Assembly: GCA_025450405.1 (NCBI GenBank)
Contig: JANWHL010000085.1
Coordinates: 1 to 33,797 of the forward strand
Length of the DNA stretch: 33,797 bases
From: Ktedonobacterales bacterium
GTDB lineage: Bacteria; Chloroflexota; Ktedonobacteria; Ktedonobacterales; JADMIN01
Reading direction: 5' to 3'
The position numbers and the translations under genes are program-made. This document shows positions 8,804-16,635 of the stretch, in pieces. Each line of letters opens with the position of its first letter. The first letter of the stretch is position 1. The notes beneath the pieces were generated by a model that searched no databases, was not told the DNA's origin, and was given only the letters and a program-made list of their open reading frames with translations.

Positions 8804-8831
8804 GGCCGCGCCGCCGTGCGGCGGCGCGGCC
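8804..8831 (+). terminator. Perfect 12-bp stem hairpin after the ABM gene
   Basis: GGCCGCGCCGCC (8804-8815) and GGCGGCGCGGCC (8820-8831) form a perfect stem around a four-base GTGC loop, seven bases past the ABM stop. No T tract follows, and the DinB ribosome-binding site (8843-8848) starts 11 bases later. It may therefore terminate, attenuate or protect the mRNA end rather than be a full terminator. Confidence 0.5.
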
Positions 8832-8854
8832 CATCGCTGGCCAGGAGGACGACA

Positions 8855-9403
8855 ATGACGACGCCATCAGTGGAATCGCCCGAGCCCGCGCGCACCCTCG
8901 CCGCCTTTGACGCGGCGCGCGACACGTTTCTGGCGGCGTTCGCCCAGACACCCGACGCCGCGCTCGCCTACGTGCCGCCGGGCGACGAGTACGCCCTCGG
9001 CGCGCTGCTCCAGCATCTGTGCGATCCCATCGATCGCTACCTTGACGTGTACGACCGCATCCGACGCGCCGGCTACGGAGCGGTGGATCTCGCCGCCGAT
9101 CCGGAGTACGCGACGAACGAAGCGGCGCGCCACGCGGCCGTTGTCGCCGCGCGGCCGACGGGCGCCGACCGTCCGCGCCTGCTGGCCGCGCTTCACGACG
9201 CCCACCAGCGCGTACGAGGCACCTTCGGCGAGCTCGACGCCGCGACCTTCGCGCGCCAGGCCCCCGTCACCTACGCCGCCGGCACCGCGCCGTATCCCAC
9301 CGGCGCGCGCGACATCGTGGGCTGGCTCGCCGACCACTACGACGAGCACACCGCCCAGGTGGCCAGCATGCTCACCGGCTGGGACCACGAGTCGTCATTG
9401 TGA
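8855..9403 (+). CDS. DinB-superfamily protein
   Basis: The 182-residue protein starts at ATG 8855 with AGGAGG (8843-8848) six bases upstream. It is helical and carries the spaced histidines of the DinB/YfiT four-helix fold: His54 in LLQHLCDPID, and His161 and His165 in LADHYDEHTAQV. These would bind a divalent metal. Members of this superfamily include bacillithiol and mycothiol S-transferases and many uncharacterised stress-related proteins. No thiol-specific feature can be seen, so a thiol transferase role is only a possibility. It lies 58 bases after the ABM gene and 122 bases before the SnoaL-like gene on the same strand. Confidence 0.8.
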   Translation: MTTPSVESPEPARTLAAFDAARDTFLAAFAQTPDAALAYVPPGDEYALGALLQHLCDPIDRYLDVYDRIRRAGYGAVDLAADPEYATNEAARHAAVVAARPTGADRPRLLAALHDAHQRVRGTFGELDAATFARQAPVTYAAGTAPYPTGARDIVGWLADHYDEHTAQVASMLTGWDHESSL

Positions 9404-9525
9404 TCCGCCCGCGGCCACGTGCCCTGGCGCGCCCGTCGCGTCGCGTTACCCGCGCCGTTCACGGCCCTCGCCCGCCAATCACCATCCGCGCCCAGCGGCG
9501 GACGCGCACTCCGAGGAGCATCCCC

Positions 9526-9930
9526 ATGCCTCAGCCTGACACCGACATCTCGCGCCCGCCCGCTCCCACGCGGGACGCCCAGGCGCGGGCGACACTGACC
9601 GCCGTGGAGCGCTTCAACGACGCGATGAATCACCACGACGTCGACGCGGCCATGGCGCTCATGACCGACGATTGTCTGTTCGAGAATACGTCGCCCGCGC
9701 CTGATGGTACGCCCTTCCGGGGCCAGGTGGCAGTGCGCGCCTATTGGGCGGAGCTCTTCCGGTCAACCCCTGACGCGCACTTCGAGGCGGAGGAGGTGTT
9801 CGCCACCGGCGATCGCTGCACGGTGCGCTGGCGCTATTCCTTCAACGGCACCAGGCATGTGCGTGGCGTGGATGTGATCCGGGTCCGCGACGGCAAGATC
9901 GCGGAGAAACTGGCTTACGTGAAGGGGTAA
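9526..9930 (+). CDS. SnoaL-like / nuclear transport factor 2 (NTF2) fold protein
   Basis: The 134-residue protein starts at ATG 9526 with GAGGAG seven bases upstream. After about 20 disordered residues it shows the NTF2-like cone pattern: VERFNDAMNHHDVDAAMALMTDDCLFENTSP, then GTPFRGQVAVRAYWAELFRSTPDAHFEAEEVFATGDRCTVRWRYSF, ending in GVDVIRVRDGKIAEKLAYVKG. The ending IRVRDGKIAE is characteristic of SnoaL-like proteins. Members act as small-molecule cyclases, isomerases or binding proteins. The pocket residues do not reveal the ligand. It is followed 80 bases later by the flavin oxidase gene, and the pair may act on a common compound. Confidence 0.85.
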   Translation: MPQPDTDISRPPAPTRDAQARATLTAVERFNDAMNHHDVDAAMALMTDDCLFENTSPAPDGTPFRGQVAVRAYWAELFRSTPDAHFEAEEVFATGDRCTVRWRYSFNGTRHVRGVDVIRVRDGKIAEKLAYVKG

Positions 9931-10010
9931 TACGAGCGTGACGCACACGCGACGATAACATCTAGGCCCCGCCTCCAGGGGCGGAGGCTGGCAGAAAGGG
10001 AAGAGCAACC

Positions 10011-11450
10011 ATGTCAGTAGCGGAACGCGGTGCGCAACCCAGCGGCGGCACGGCCGTCGCGGGTCTCGACCAATCGAAAGTCGCCACCTTCAAGACCAGT
10101 CTGCGCGGCGAGTTGATCCAGCGCGGCGATGAGGGTTACGACGCCGCGCGCAAAGTCTACAACGGGATGATCGACAAGCACCCGGCCATGATCGCGCGCT
10201 GCGCCGACGTGGCCGATGTCATTGCGGCGGTCAACTTTGGCCGTGAGAACAACCTCCTCGTGTCCATTCGGGGCGGCGGCCACAACGCCGCGGGCCTGGG
10301 TATCTGCGATGATGGCGTGGTCATCGATCTCGCGCGGATCCACTACACCCGCGTCGATCCCGACGCGAAGACTGTCGAGGTTGGGGGCGGCACCACCTGG
10401 GGCGATGTCGACCATGCCACGCACGCCTATGGCCTGGCCGTCCCCAGCGGCATCATCTCCACGACCGGCGTGGGCGGGCTCACGTTGGGCGGGGGCCTGG
10501 GCTACCTGAGTCGTAAGTGCGGCCTCACCATCGACAACCTCATCGCCGCCGACGTCGTGCTGGCCGATGGCCGCGTGGTGCGGGCCGACGAGCGCCAGCA
10601 CCCCGATCTCTTCTGGGCGCTCCGTGGTGGTGGGGGCAACTTCGGCGTTGTCACGTCCTTTGTCTACAGGGCCCATCCGATCCACACCGACTATGCCGGC
10701 CCCATGTTATGGGAAATGGACCAGGCCCCCGAGGTCATGCGCTGGTATCGCGACTTCATCGCTCAGGCGCCGGATGACCTCAACGGGTTCTTCGCATTTC
10801 TGGTCGTGCCGCCGGGCCCGCCATTCCCCGAACATCTCCACAAGAAGACCATGTGCGGCGTGGTGTGGTGCTACACCGGCCCGATGGAGCGGGCGGAGGA
10901 CACGTTCAAACCAATTCGCGGCTTCCTCAAGCCCGCGCTGGACCTGGTCGGACCAATCCCGCATCCTGCCCTGCAGAGCATGTTCGATGCGCTCTACGCG
11001 CCCGGAGACCAGTGGTACTGGAAGGCGGACTTCGTGGACGAGCTGAGCGATGAGGCTATCCAGCGCCACGTGAAGCACGGTTCCCAGCTTCCGACCATGC
11101 AATCGACCATGCACCTCTATCCGATTAATGGCGCGGTGCATCGGGTGGGCAAGAACGACACCGCGTGGAGCTACCGGGAATCCACCTGGGCAGAGGTCAT
11201 CGTGGGTGTCGATCCCGACCCGGCGCAAAAGGACCGGCTCACCGCCTGGGCGAGAGCGTACTGGGAGGATCTGCATCCCCTATCGGCGGGCGGCGCGTAC
11301 GTGAACTTCATGATGGACGAAGGGGAGGAGCGCGTCAAAGCCAGCTATCGCGATAATTATGACCGCCTGGTGAGCGTGAAGACCCGGTACGATCCGAGCA
11401 ATTTCTTCCGCGTCAACCAGAATATCCAGCCGCCGGCGGCGGGCGCCTAG
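10011..11450 (+). CDS. FAD-linked oxidoreductase, berberine-bridge-enzyme (BBE) type
   Basis: The 479-residue protein contains an FAD_binding_4 domain and a C-terminal BBE motif. RGGGHNAAG carries His91, the usual site of covalent FAD attachment. GVGGLTLGGGLGYLSRKCGLTIDNL is the flavin-binding loop; it lacks the GVC cysteine of bicovalent enzymes, so single His linkage is predicted. The end YDPSNFFRVNQNI (near 460-472) is the BBE signature. Enzymes of this kind oxidise alcohols, sugars or secondary metabolites with O2. No signal peptide is seen, so it is probably cytoplasmic. AAGGGAAGAG lies just upstream of ATG 10011. It ends the ABM-DinB-SnoaL-oxidase run and converges on the minus-strand desaturase gene 34 bases away. 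Confidence 0.92.
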   Translation: MSVAERGAQPSGGTAVAGLDQSKVATFKTSLRGELIQRGDEGYDAARKVYNGMIDKHPAMIARCADVADVIAAVNFGRENNLLVSIRGGGHNAAGLGICDDGVVIDLARIHYTRVDPDAKTVEVGGGTTWGDVDHATHAYGLAVPSGIISTTGVGGLTLGGGLGYLSRKCGLTIDNLIAADVVLADGRVVRADERQHPDLFWALRGGGGNFGVVTSFVYRAHPIHTDYAGPMLWEMDQAPEVMRWYRDFIAQAPDDLNGFFAFLVVPPGPPFPEHLHKKTMCGVVWCYTGPMERAEDTFKPIRGFLKPALDLVGPIPHPALQSMFDALYAPGDQWYWKADFVDELSDEAIQRHVKHGSQLPTMQSTMHLYPINGAVHRVGKNDTAWSYRESTWAEVIVGVDPDPAQKDRLTAWARAYWEDLHPLSAGGAYVNFMMDEGEERVKASYRDNYDRLVSVKTRYDPSNFFRVNQNIQPPAAGA

Positions 11451-11484
11451 GCCTAGACGTTACGAGGCAACCAGGGCGCGATCA

Positions 11485-13002
11485 TTAGGGCACGCGGCTG
11501 GGGACTTCCGCGGGCTCGGACGGCGCCGCGAGCGGGAGCAGATCGCCCAGCCCCCAGGTGCGGCGGGTGCTCAACGCCCCGTGGAGCGCCATCTGGGCCG
11601 CGTAGTAGCCGCACATCCCGTGGACCGCGGCGCCCGGCGGTGTGGAGGAGGAGCAGAGATAGAGACCCGGCACGGGCGTCGCGTAGGGAATGGGCGAGAT
11701 GGTGGGGCGGGTGAAGAGCTGCCAGAAATCGCTCACCCCGCCGGAGATGTCGCCGCCGATGTAGTTCGGGTTATATGCCTGCATCTCGACGGCGTTCATG
11801 GTATGGCGCGCGAGGATACGGTCGCGGAAGCCGGGAGCGAAGCGCTCGATCTGCGCCTCGATGCGAGTGGTCATGTCGGCCGTGGACCCGCTCGGAACGT
11901 GGCAATAGGCCCAGACGGTCTGGGTACCGTCGGGTGCGCGCGTGGGGTCGAAGAGGCTCTGCTGGGCGAGCAGCACGTATGGCCGGTCGGGCTCCTCACC
12001 GCGCCAGACGGTCCGTTCGCCAGCGGCCATCTCGCGCAGCGTGCCGCCCAGGTGGACGGTGCCCGCGCGCGCGCAGTCCGTCGCCGCCCAGGGGATCGGC
12101 CCATTGATCGCAAGGTCGAGCTTGAAGACGCCGGGACCATAGCGGAAGCGCCCCAGCCGGCCCGCGAAGCCGGCGGGCAGACGGTCGCCCGCCATCTGGA
12201 GCAGCTGGCGCGGGGTCACGTCGCAGAGAACGGCGCGGGCGGGCGGCAGCTCGCTCAGCGAGCCAATCTCGGTCCCGGTCACGATTGTCCCGCCCAGCTC
12301 GCGCAGATAGGCCGCCAGGGCGGCCACAATGGCCTGCGACCCGCCGCGGGCCATGGGCCAGCCAACGGCGTGACCGAGCAAGGCCAGCATGACGCCGAAT
12401 GAGGCGCTGGGGGGCTGTTCGAGCGGGAGCATGGCATGGGCGCTGATGCCGGCCAGCAGGGCACGGGCGGGCTCGTCGCGGAAACGTGCCTCGGCCAGGC
12501 CGCGCGCTGAGCGCACCGCCGATAGGCCGAAGCGACTGAGCGCGAAGGGATGGAACGCCAGCGCGGGGCGGATCGGCCCGAGAAACGCGCGGATGATGGT
12601 CTCCCAATCGCGAACGAACGGGCCCATGAGGCGCTGATAGGCGGGCCCATCCGCGCCCAGCCCGGCGGCCGTCGCCGCCACGGAGCGCTCCAGCACGGCC
12701 GCGGTGCCGTCGTCGAAGGGGTGCGCCAGGGGGGCCGGCGGCTGGATCCACTCCAGGCCGTAGCGCTCCAGCGGCAGGGTTCGGAAGAAGGGCGACCCCG
12801 CGCCCATGGGATGGATGGCGGAGCAGACATCGTGCGTGACACCCGGGAGGGTGAGCTCCGCGGACCGGCACCCGCCGCCGATGGTCGGCTTTGCCTCGTA
12901 GACGACCACCGAATGACCCGCGCGGGCCAGGGTGACCGCCGCCGCCAGGCCATTCGGTCCGGAGCCGACGACGACGGCGTCGTAGCCACTGCGTGCGGCC
13001 AT
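11485..13002 (-). CDS. Phytoene desaturase-like NAD(P)/FAD-dependent oxidoreductase
   Basis: The 505-residue protein begins MAARSGYDAVVVGSGPNGLAAA. Its GxGxxG dinucleotide fold (residues about 8-35) is followed by YEAKPTIGGGCRSAE, the typical CrtI-like flavin-binding continuation. The C-terminus has LCSSSTPPGAAVHGMCGYYAAQMAL, matching the family's closing motif (PGxGVHGMxG). It most resembles the CrtI/PYROXD2-like group, some of which desaturate carotenoids and others act on unknown lipids. No phytoene synthase or other carotenoid gene is in the window, so a carotenoid role is not supported by context. ATG 13002 is taken as start; an upstream in-frame GTG (eight codons earlier) is possible. 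It lies 43 bases after the minus-strand gene 13046-13858. Confidence 0.88.
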   Translation of the reverse strand: MAARSGYDAVVVGSGPNGLAAAVTLARAGHSVVVYEAKPTIGGGCRSAELTLPGVTHDVCSAIHPMGAGSPFFRTLPLERYGLEWIQPPAPLAHPFDDGTAAVLERSVAATAAGLGADGPAYQRLMGPFVRDWETIIRAFLGPIRPALAFHPFALSRFGLSAVRSARGLAEARFRDEPARALLAGISAHAMLPLEQPPSASFGVMLALLGHAVGWPMARGGSQAIVAALAAYLRELGGTIVTGTEIGSLSELPPARAVLCDVTPRQLLQMAGDRLPAGFAGRLGRFRYGPGVFKLDLAINGPIPWAATDCARAGTVHLGGTLREMAAGERTVWRGEEPDRPYVLLAQQSLFDPTRAPDGTQTVWAYCHVPSGSTADMTTRIEAQIERFAPGFRDRILARHTMNAVEMQAYNPNYIGGDISGGVSDFWQLFTRPTISPIPYATPVPGLYLCSSSTPPGAAVHGMCGYYAAQMALHGALSTRRTWGLGDLLPLAAPSEPAEVPSRVP

Positions 13003-13045
13003 GCGCTCTTCGCGTCCTTTCACGTGAGGAGACCTCTGGGACGAT

Positions 13046-13858
13046 CTATCGTGCCGGCGCGCGGCGGCGAGTGAGCCAGCGCACCGGAGCCGCCAGCACA
13101 TACAGCATTGTGCGCACGGCGGAGTTCATCCAGATATTACGCGCCTCGCGCCACTGCACGTGCTTGTCCACGCACACACGCTCCATGACGACTGGCTCTT
13201 TCACGCCAAAATAGGCGGCCAACGAGCGCAGCGTGTGCTCCCAGAAGCGGTCCTCCTGGCGGTGCCCACCGCCAAACCGGAGCCCCAACTCATAGATGGG
13301 GTCGTTGGCGCGCATCAGCACCTGGGCCTGGGCAACCGTGACCCCGTCGCTGGGATCGACAAAGCTGCTGAAGGTGATCCAGCCCGCGAACACATGGCCC
13401 TGCGGAGTCATCAGGGTGAACGACTCGTCGTCGGCGTAGAGCACGAGCACACCCGTGGAGAGCGGCATGCCCGAGACGGTGATGTTGAGCACGGCGGTTT
13501 CGCCCGGCGCGATGCCGGTGAGCGGACCATAGAAGCGATTGCGCGGGGGCCAGAATTCGGCGAAGTGTTCTTTCCACGCGCGGACGACGGTGAGGGGGTC
13601 CACGTTGGCGCCGACCAGGCGAATGCGGTAGGTCTTCTGCCACATCTGGCCGAAGCCCTGCAGCGGGCCGACGATGCGCCGGCCATTGACGTTGATGGTG
13701 ATGGCCCCTTCGGGGGCTTCGGCGATGCGCAGGGTGGTCACGCCGCGGGCCCAGTTGGCGGCGTCGCGCGGGAGCGCGGCGTCCGCCGGCGGCGTGTCGC
13801 CGGTCGCGGGGGCATCCACTTGCGCGTCGTCCGCGGGCGTGGGAGCGGGAGTAGACAT
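13046..13858 (-). CDS. Conserved-looking protein of unknown function
   Basis: The 270-residue protein starts at ATG 13858, with AGGAGG nine bases upstream. Residues 1-35 are Ala/Pro/Asp-rich and probably disordered. The rest is a mixed beta/alpha domain with many aromatics (GPLQGFGQMWQKTYRIRL, HFAEFWPPRNRFYGPL, GHVFAGWITFSSF). Its end MLYVLAAPVRWLTRRRAPAR could lie at the membrane. The pattern is reminiscent of START/polyketide-cyclase or DUF1990-like lipid-binding folds, but I cannot assign it. It sits between a STAS gene, whose open frame overlaps its first 121 bases, and the phytoene-desaturase-like gene. Co-transcription with both is likely, and a hydrophobic-ligand role would fit the desaturase neighbour, as inference only. 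Confidence 0.75.
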   Translation of the reverse strand: MSTPAPTPADDAQVDAPATGDTPPADAALPRDAANWARGVTTLRIAEAPEGAITINVNGRRIVGPLQGFGQMWQKTYRIRLVGANVDPLTVVRAWKEHFAEFWPPRNRFYGPLTGIAPGETAVLNITVSGMPLSTGVLVLYADDESFTLMTPQGHVFAGWITFSSFVDPSDGVTVAQAQVLMRANDPIYELGLRFGGGHRQEDRFWEHTLRSLAAYFGVKEPVVMERVCVDKHVQWREARNIWMNSAVRTMLYVLAAPVRWLTRRRAPAR

Positions 13859-14343
13859 GGCGGGATTCCTCCTGGGAACCGAGGCCGAATCGAGACTAAT
13901 GAGGGCGTGATGAACCACGACCGCTCTGGAGGGCGGCCGCGCGCGACGGTGGCGGGGTGCGGGGCCATGTGGTCCGGGGGGAACTCGGCAACACCAGCGG
14001 CGGCCAACGCCGCGCTTTCGGTCGCGTAGATGCCGATGGCCTCGTTCAGGCGCGTGAGCTCGAAGATGTGCTGGTAGTGGTCGCTCAGGCCAAAAGCCAG
14101 CATGCGCTGCTTCTGCCGGTTGATGCGGATGAGCAACGTCACGAGCAGGCCGATCCCGCTACTGTTCATGTACTGGAGCCCGCTGAAGTTGAGGATGATC
14201 GCGCGCACGCCGGGGCCGCTGACCTGGGCGTACGCATCCATCAGGATGGCTTCAGCGGCGGCGGTGAGATCGCCCTGAATGTCGATGATGCCGCAGGTCG
14301 GGCTGACGCGGCGGACGGACATCCGCAAAGGGGCGTCGGGCAT
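13738..14343 (-). CDS. STAS-domain anti-sigma factor antagonist, with a long C-terminal overrun
   Basis: Start ATG 14343 follows GAGGAGGT (14349-14356), giving 201 residues. Residues about 8-115 are a STAS domain of the SpoIIAA/RsbV type: GIIDIQGDLTAAAEAILMDAY, LNFSGLQYMNSSGIGLLV with Ser61/Ser62 at the phosphorylation site, then MLAFGLSDHYQHIFELTRL. It is clearly a paralogue of the STAS protein encoded just upstream (shared AFGLSDHY..IF..TRL). Non-phosphorylated STAS proteins bind an anti-sigma kinase and free its target. From about residue 120 the sequence becomes Arg/Pro-rich (CLLPLPRPRTTRK, RPATRRRRTPRS), like out-of-frame translation, and runs 121 bases into the next gene. I suspect a lost stop codon or frameshift after the domain. 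Confidence 0.85.
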   Translation of the reverse strand: MPDAPLRMSVRRVSPTCGIIDIQGDLTAAAEAILMDAYAQVSGPGVRAIILNFSGLQYMNSSGIGLLVTLLIRINRQKQRMLAFGLSDHYQHIFELTRLNEAIGIYATESAALAAAGVAEFPPDHMAPHPATVARGRPPERSWFITPSLVSIRPRFPGGIPPCLLPLPRPRTTRKWMPPRPATRRRRTPRSRATPPTGPAA

Positions 14344-14361
14344 GGGGAACCTCCTCGGTAC

Positions 14362-14413
14362 ACTGGGCGGATTCACTGGGCGGATTCACTGGGCGGATTC
14401 ACTGGGCGGATTG
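14362..14413. repeat. 13-bp tandem repeat, four copies, between the two STAS genes
   Basis: ACTGGGCGGATTC is repeated at 14362, 14375, 14388 and 14401, the last copy ending in G. The array begins one base beyond the stop codon (14415-14417) of the upstream STAS gene. It ends five bases before the GAGGAGGT ribosome-binding site of the downstream STAS gene, so nearly the whole intergenic region is repeat. Confidence 0.97.
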
Positions 14414-14414
14414 A

Positions 14415-14771
14415 CTACGCCGACTTCGCGCTGGCCAGGGCAAGCTCTTCATCCGGGAAGATGCTCATGAAGTCGGTCAGGCGGGTGATGCGGAAGATCT
14501 CGACATAGTGGTCGCTCAAGCCGAACGCCAGCAGAGCGCGGTTGGATTTGCGCGCCCGGACCAGCAGGCCGACGATCAGCGCGATGCCCGAGCTGTTGAT
14601 GTAGTCCACGTCGTGGAAATTGAGCGCGATGGGCCGCGGTCCGCACGCCTCCGCGCGCGCGTATGCCGCCCCCAGGGTTTCGTCGGACGCGGATGAGATG
14701 TCGCCATGGAGGTCCACAACCGTCGCGATGGGACCGCAGCGCACGTCGGCCTCAAGATGCCTCGCCGTCAC
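14415..14771 (-). CDS. STAS-domain anti-sigma factor antagonist (RsbV/SpoIIAA-like)
   Basis: The 118-residue protein is essentially one STAS domain of normal length. It contains TVVDLHGDISSASDETLGAAY, ALNFHDVDYINSSGIALIVGLL with Ser60/Ser61 at the regulatory phosphorylation site, and LLAFGLSDHYVEIFRITRLTDF. The start is GTG 14771, with AGGAGG five bases upstream. The gene begins 20 bases inside the end of the phosphatase/kinase gene, so translation is probably coupled. I infer that it is the substrate of that protein: its HATPase domain would phosphorylate the Ser and its PP2C domain would remove phosphate. A sigma factor target is not encoded in the window. Confidence 0.92.
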   Translation of the reverse strand: MTARHLEADVRCGPIATVVDLHGDISSASDETLGAAYARAEACGPRPIALNFHDVDYINSSGIALIVGLLVRARKSNRALLAFGLSDHYVEIFRITRLTDFMSIFPDEELALASAKSA

Positions 14772-16491
14772 GGGGTCCTCCTTCCAGGCGCATGATCAGC
14801 TCGATGGTGTGGTGCGTCTCGTCACTGGTGACACGCATTTCGTCCACCAGATTCTGGATCAGGAACAACCCCCACCCGCGCGGAGTCTGGCGCTCGGCCA
14901 GCTTGGCTTCGAGATCGGGCGTTTGCGGAGTGGGGATGGGTCGATTGCCGCCCTGGTCGCGGATGCGCACCATCACCGCGCGGTCGCTGCGCAGTACTTC
15001 GATGTAGACGGGTAACTCAGCCGTATAGCCGTTGCCATGCTCCATGGCGTTCATCGTGGCCTCGGCCACCGCCGTCTTCAGATGCTCCAGCTGCTTGGGT
15101 GTCAGGCCAAGCGGGCGCAACACTTCGGCTACCTGGTCCATGGCATCGCGCTCATTGCCGGGTTCGCTCGGCAGGCTAAATGTGGCCAGGGTGCTCCAGT
15201 CTTCGTCCGCCACCGGGGCGGCCGTCTCCGGCGCGGTGGGCGCATTGGGCGCCTCCGGCGTGTCGGGCGCGGGCTCCGCCAGCGCGATCGGCGCCGCCAG
15301 ACTGGCCGAGCGGGACGCGCCGGGCGCCGCGTCGGCGGCGGAGTTGAGGCTCGCACGCCGTAACGTGACGAATGTCACATCGTCCTCCTGTTCCCAACCC
15401 GGACCGGTGAACTCGCCCAACTGGTCCAGGAGCGCATCGATCAGCATCTTGCCGCCCTCGTGGCTGGCAACGAATGCCGCGAGTCGCGGGAAGCCAAACA
15501 TCTCGCCGGTGGGGCTATGCGCCTCCACCAGGCCATCGCTGTGGAAGAGAATACTATCGCCAGCCGCCAGGATGAGCGCGTTTTCCTCGTACGCCATGCC
15601 TGGCATGAGCCCCAGCGGCATCCCGCGGGCTTGCAGCTCTTCGGCGCCGTCGTCGTGGCGCCGATACGGCAGGTCATGGCCGGCGTTCGCGAAGACCAGG
15701 CGGCCAGACGTGGGGTCGAGCAGCCCGTAGAAGCAGGTGACGAACATCTTGGCCGGGATGTCGGGGCAGAGGAGGTTATTGGCACGCTCCAGCACCGCGC
15801 CAGGCGACGTGTTCTCCTGAGCGGCGGCGCGCAGGATGCTGCGGGTGGTGGCCATCACCAGCGCGGCGGGCACGCCTTTGTCCGTGACATCGCCAATGAC
15901 GATGCCCAGCCGGCCATCGGGGAAGGCGAGGAAGTCATAGAAGTCGCCACCAACCGCTCGAGCCGCCTGGTAGTACGCCGCGAACTCCCAGCCGGCGATA
16001 TCGGGCAGTTCTTTCGGCAGCAGCGTTTGCTGGATCAACCGCGCGACGCGCAGCTCTTGCTCCAGACGTTCGCGCGCTCGGATCTCCATCTGCTGTTCGC
16101 GCACCAGCTGGGCCACGCGCAATGCTGGCGCGGCCTGCGTGGCGAGGTCGTTGAGGAGGCCACGGTCATACGTCGAATAGTCCTGCTCGCTCAGCCGCGG
16201 CCCGAGATTCAGCAGCCCGACAAGCTCGCCCTGGCTGACCAGCGGCACGACCAGCCGTACCCCCGCGGCCCGCAACTGGGTGAGCGCGGGCGAGTCGAGG
16301 TGGATCTTGTCGATCTCCACCGCGCCCGGCGCGCTCAAAAAGTAGGGGATGAGCGGATCGTTGGGCGCGATCTCGACGGGTGGGGACTCGCCGCCGCGCA
16401 CGCCGTGGCTTGTAGGCTTCCGGGCGACCACTTCGTCGCGCTGTCCCCGAGGTTTCAACCCGAGCCGGAGGCTTTCAAAGAAGCTGGCCAT
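14752..16491 (-). CDS. GAF - SpoIIE phosphatase - HATPase kinase fusion (RsbU/RsbW-like partner-switching regulator)
   Basis: ATG 16491, five bases after GGAG, gives 579 residues. Residues about 40-130 resemble a GAF sensor domain, followed by the coiled linker (130-160). The PP2C/SpoIIE phosphatase spans about 165-378, with GGDFYDF (181-187), GDVTDKGVPAALVM (200-213), FHSDGLVEA (316-324) and EDDVTFVTLR (369-378) supplying metal-binding Asp residues. A 50-residue Ala/Pro linker joins a HATPase (about 435-572) with N-box HLKTAVAEATMNAMEHGN (470-487), G1 box RDQGG and G2 box RGWGLFLIQNLV, as in RsbW/SpoIIAB kinases. One protein therefore holds both opposing activities on STAS proteins, and two STAS genes follow it. 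A TACAAT hexamer (16627-16632, complement) could be a -10 but has no good -35. Confidence 0.93.
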   Translation of the reverse strand: MASFFESLRLGLKPRGQRDEVVARKPTSHGVRGGESPPVEIAPNDPLIPYFLSAPGAVEIDKIHLDSPALTQLRAAGVRLVVPLVSQGELVGLLNLGPRLSEQDYSTYDRGLLNDLATQAAPALRVAQLVREQQMEIRARERLEQELRVARLIQQTLLPKELPDIAGWEFAAYYQAARAVGGDFYDFLAFPDGRLGIVIGDVTDKGVPAALVMATTRSILRAAAQENTSPGAVLERANNLLCPDIPAKMFVTCFYGLLDPTSGRLVFANAGHDLPYRRHDDGAEELQARGMPLGLMPGMAYEENALILAAGDSILFHSDGLVEAHSPTGEMFGFPRLAAFVASHEGGKMLIDALLDQLGEFTGPGWEQEDDVTFVTLRRASLNSAADAAPGASRSASLAAPIALAEPAPDTPEAPNAPTAPETAAPVADEDWSTLATFSLPSEPGNERDAMDQVAEVLRPLGLTPKQLEHLKTAVAEATMNAMEHGNGYTAELPVYIEVLRSDRAVMVRIRDQGGNRPIPTPQTPDLEAKLAERQTPRGWGLFLIQNLVDEMRVTSDETHHTIELIMRLEGGPRDGEAS

Positions 16492-16635
16492 ACTGACTCC
16501 ATCTGGCTGGACCACGCCCAGACCACTCGATGCTCTCGACGGATGGTCTCGACTTATCCCGTCGTTGTCCCTATCGTACCGTGCCAGCGTCCCCTTAACG
16601 TTACGAGACGCGCTACGAGCCACCCCATTGTAACA

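Noticed and set aside
11447..11456. Palindrome CTAGGCCTAG at the end of the flavin oxidase gene as a terminator
   Set aside because: It is a perfect palindrome but has no loop or flanking stem and no T tract, so it would not form a stable hairpin.
14362..14413. CRISPR array
   Set aside because: The 13-bp units are directly abutting with no spacers, and no cas gene is present.
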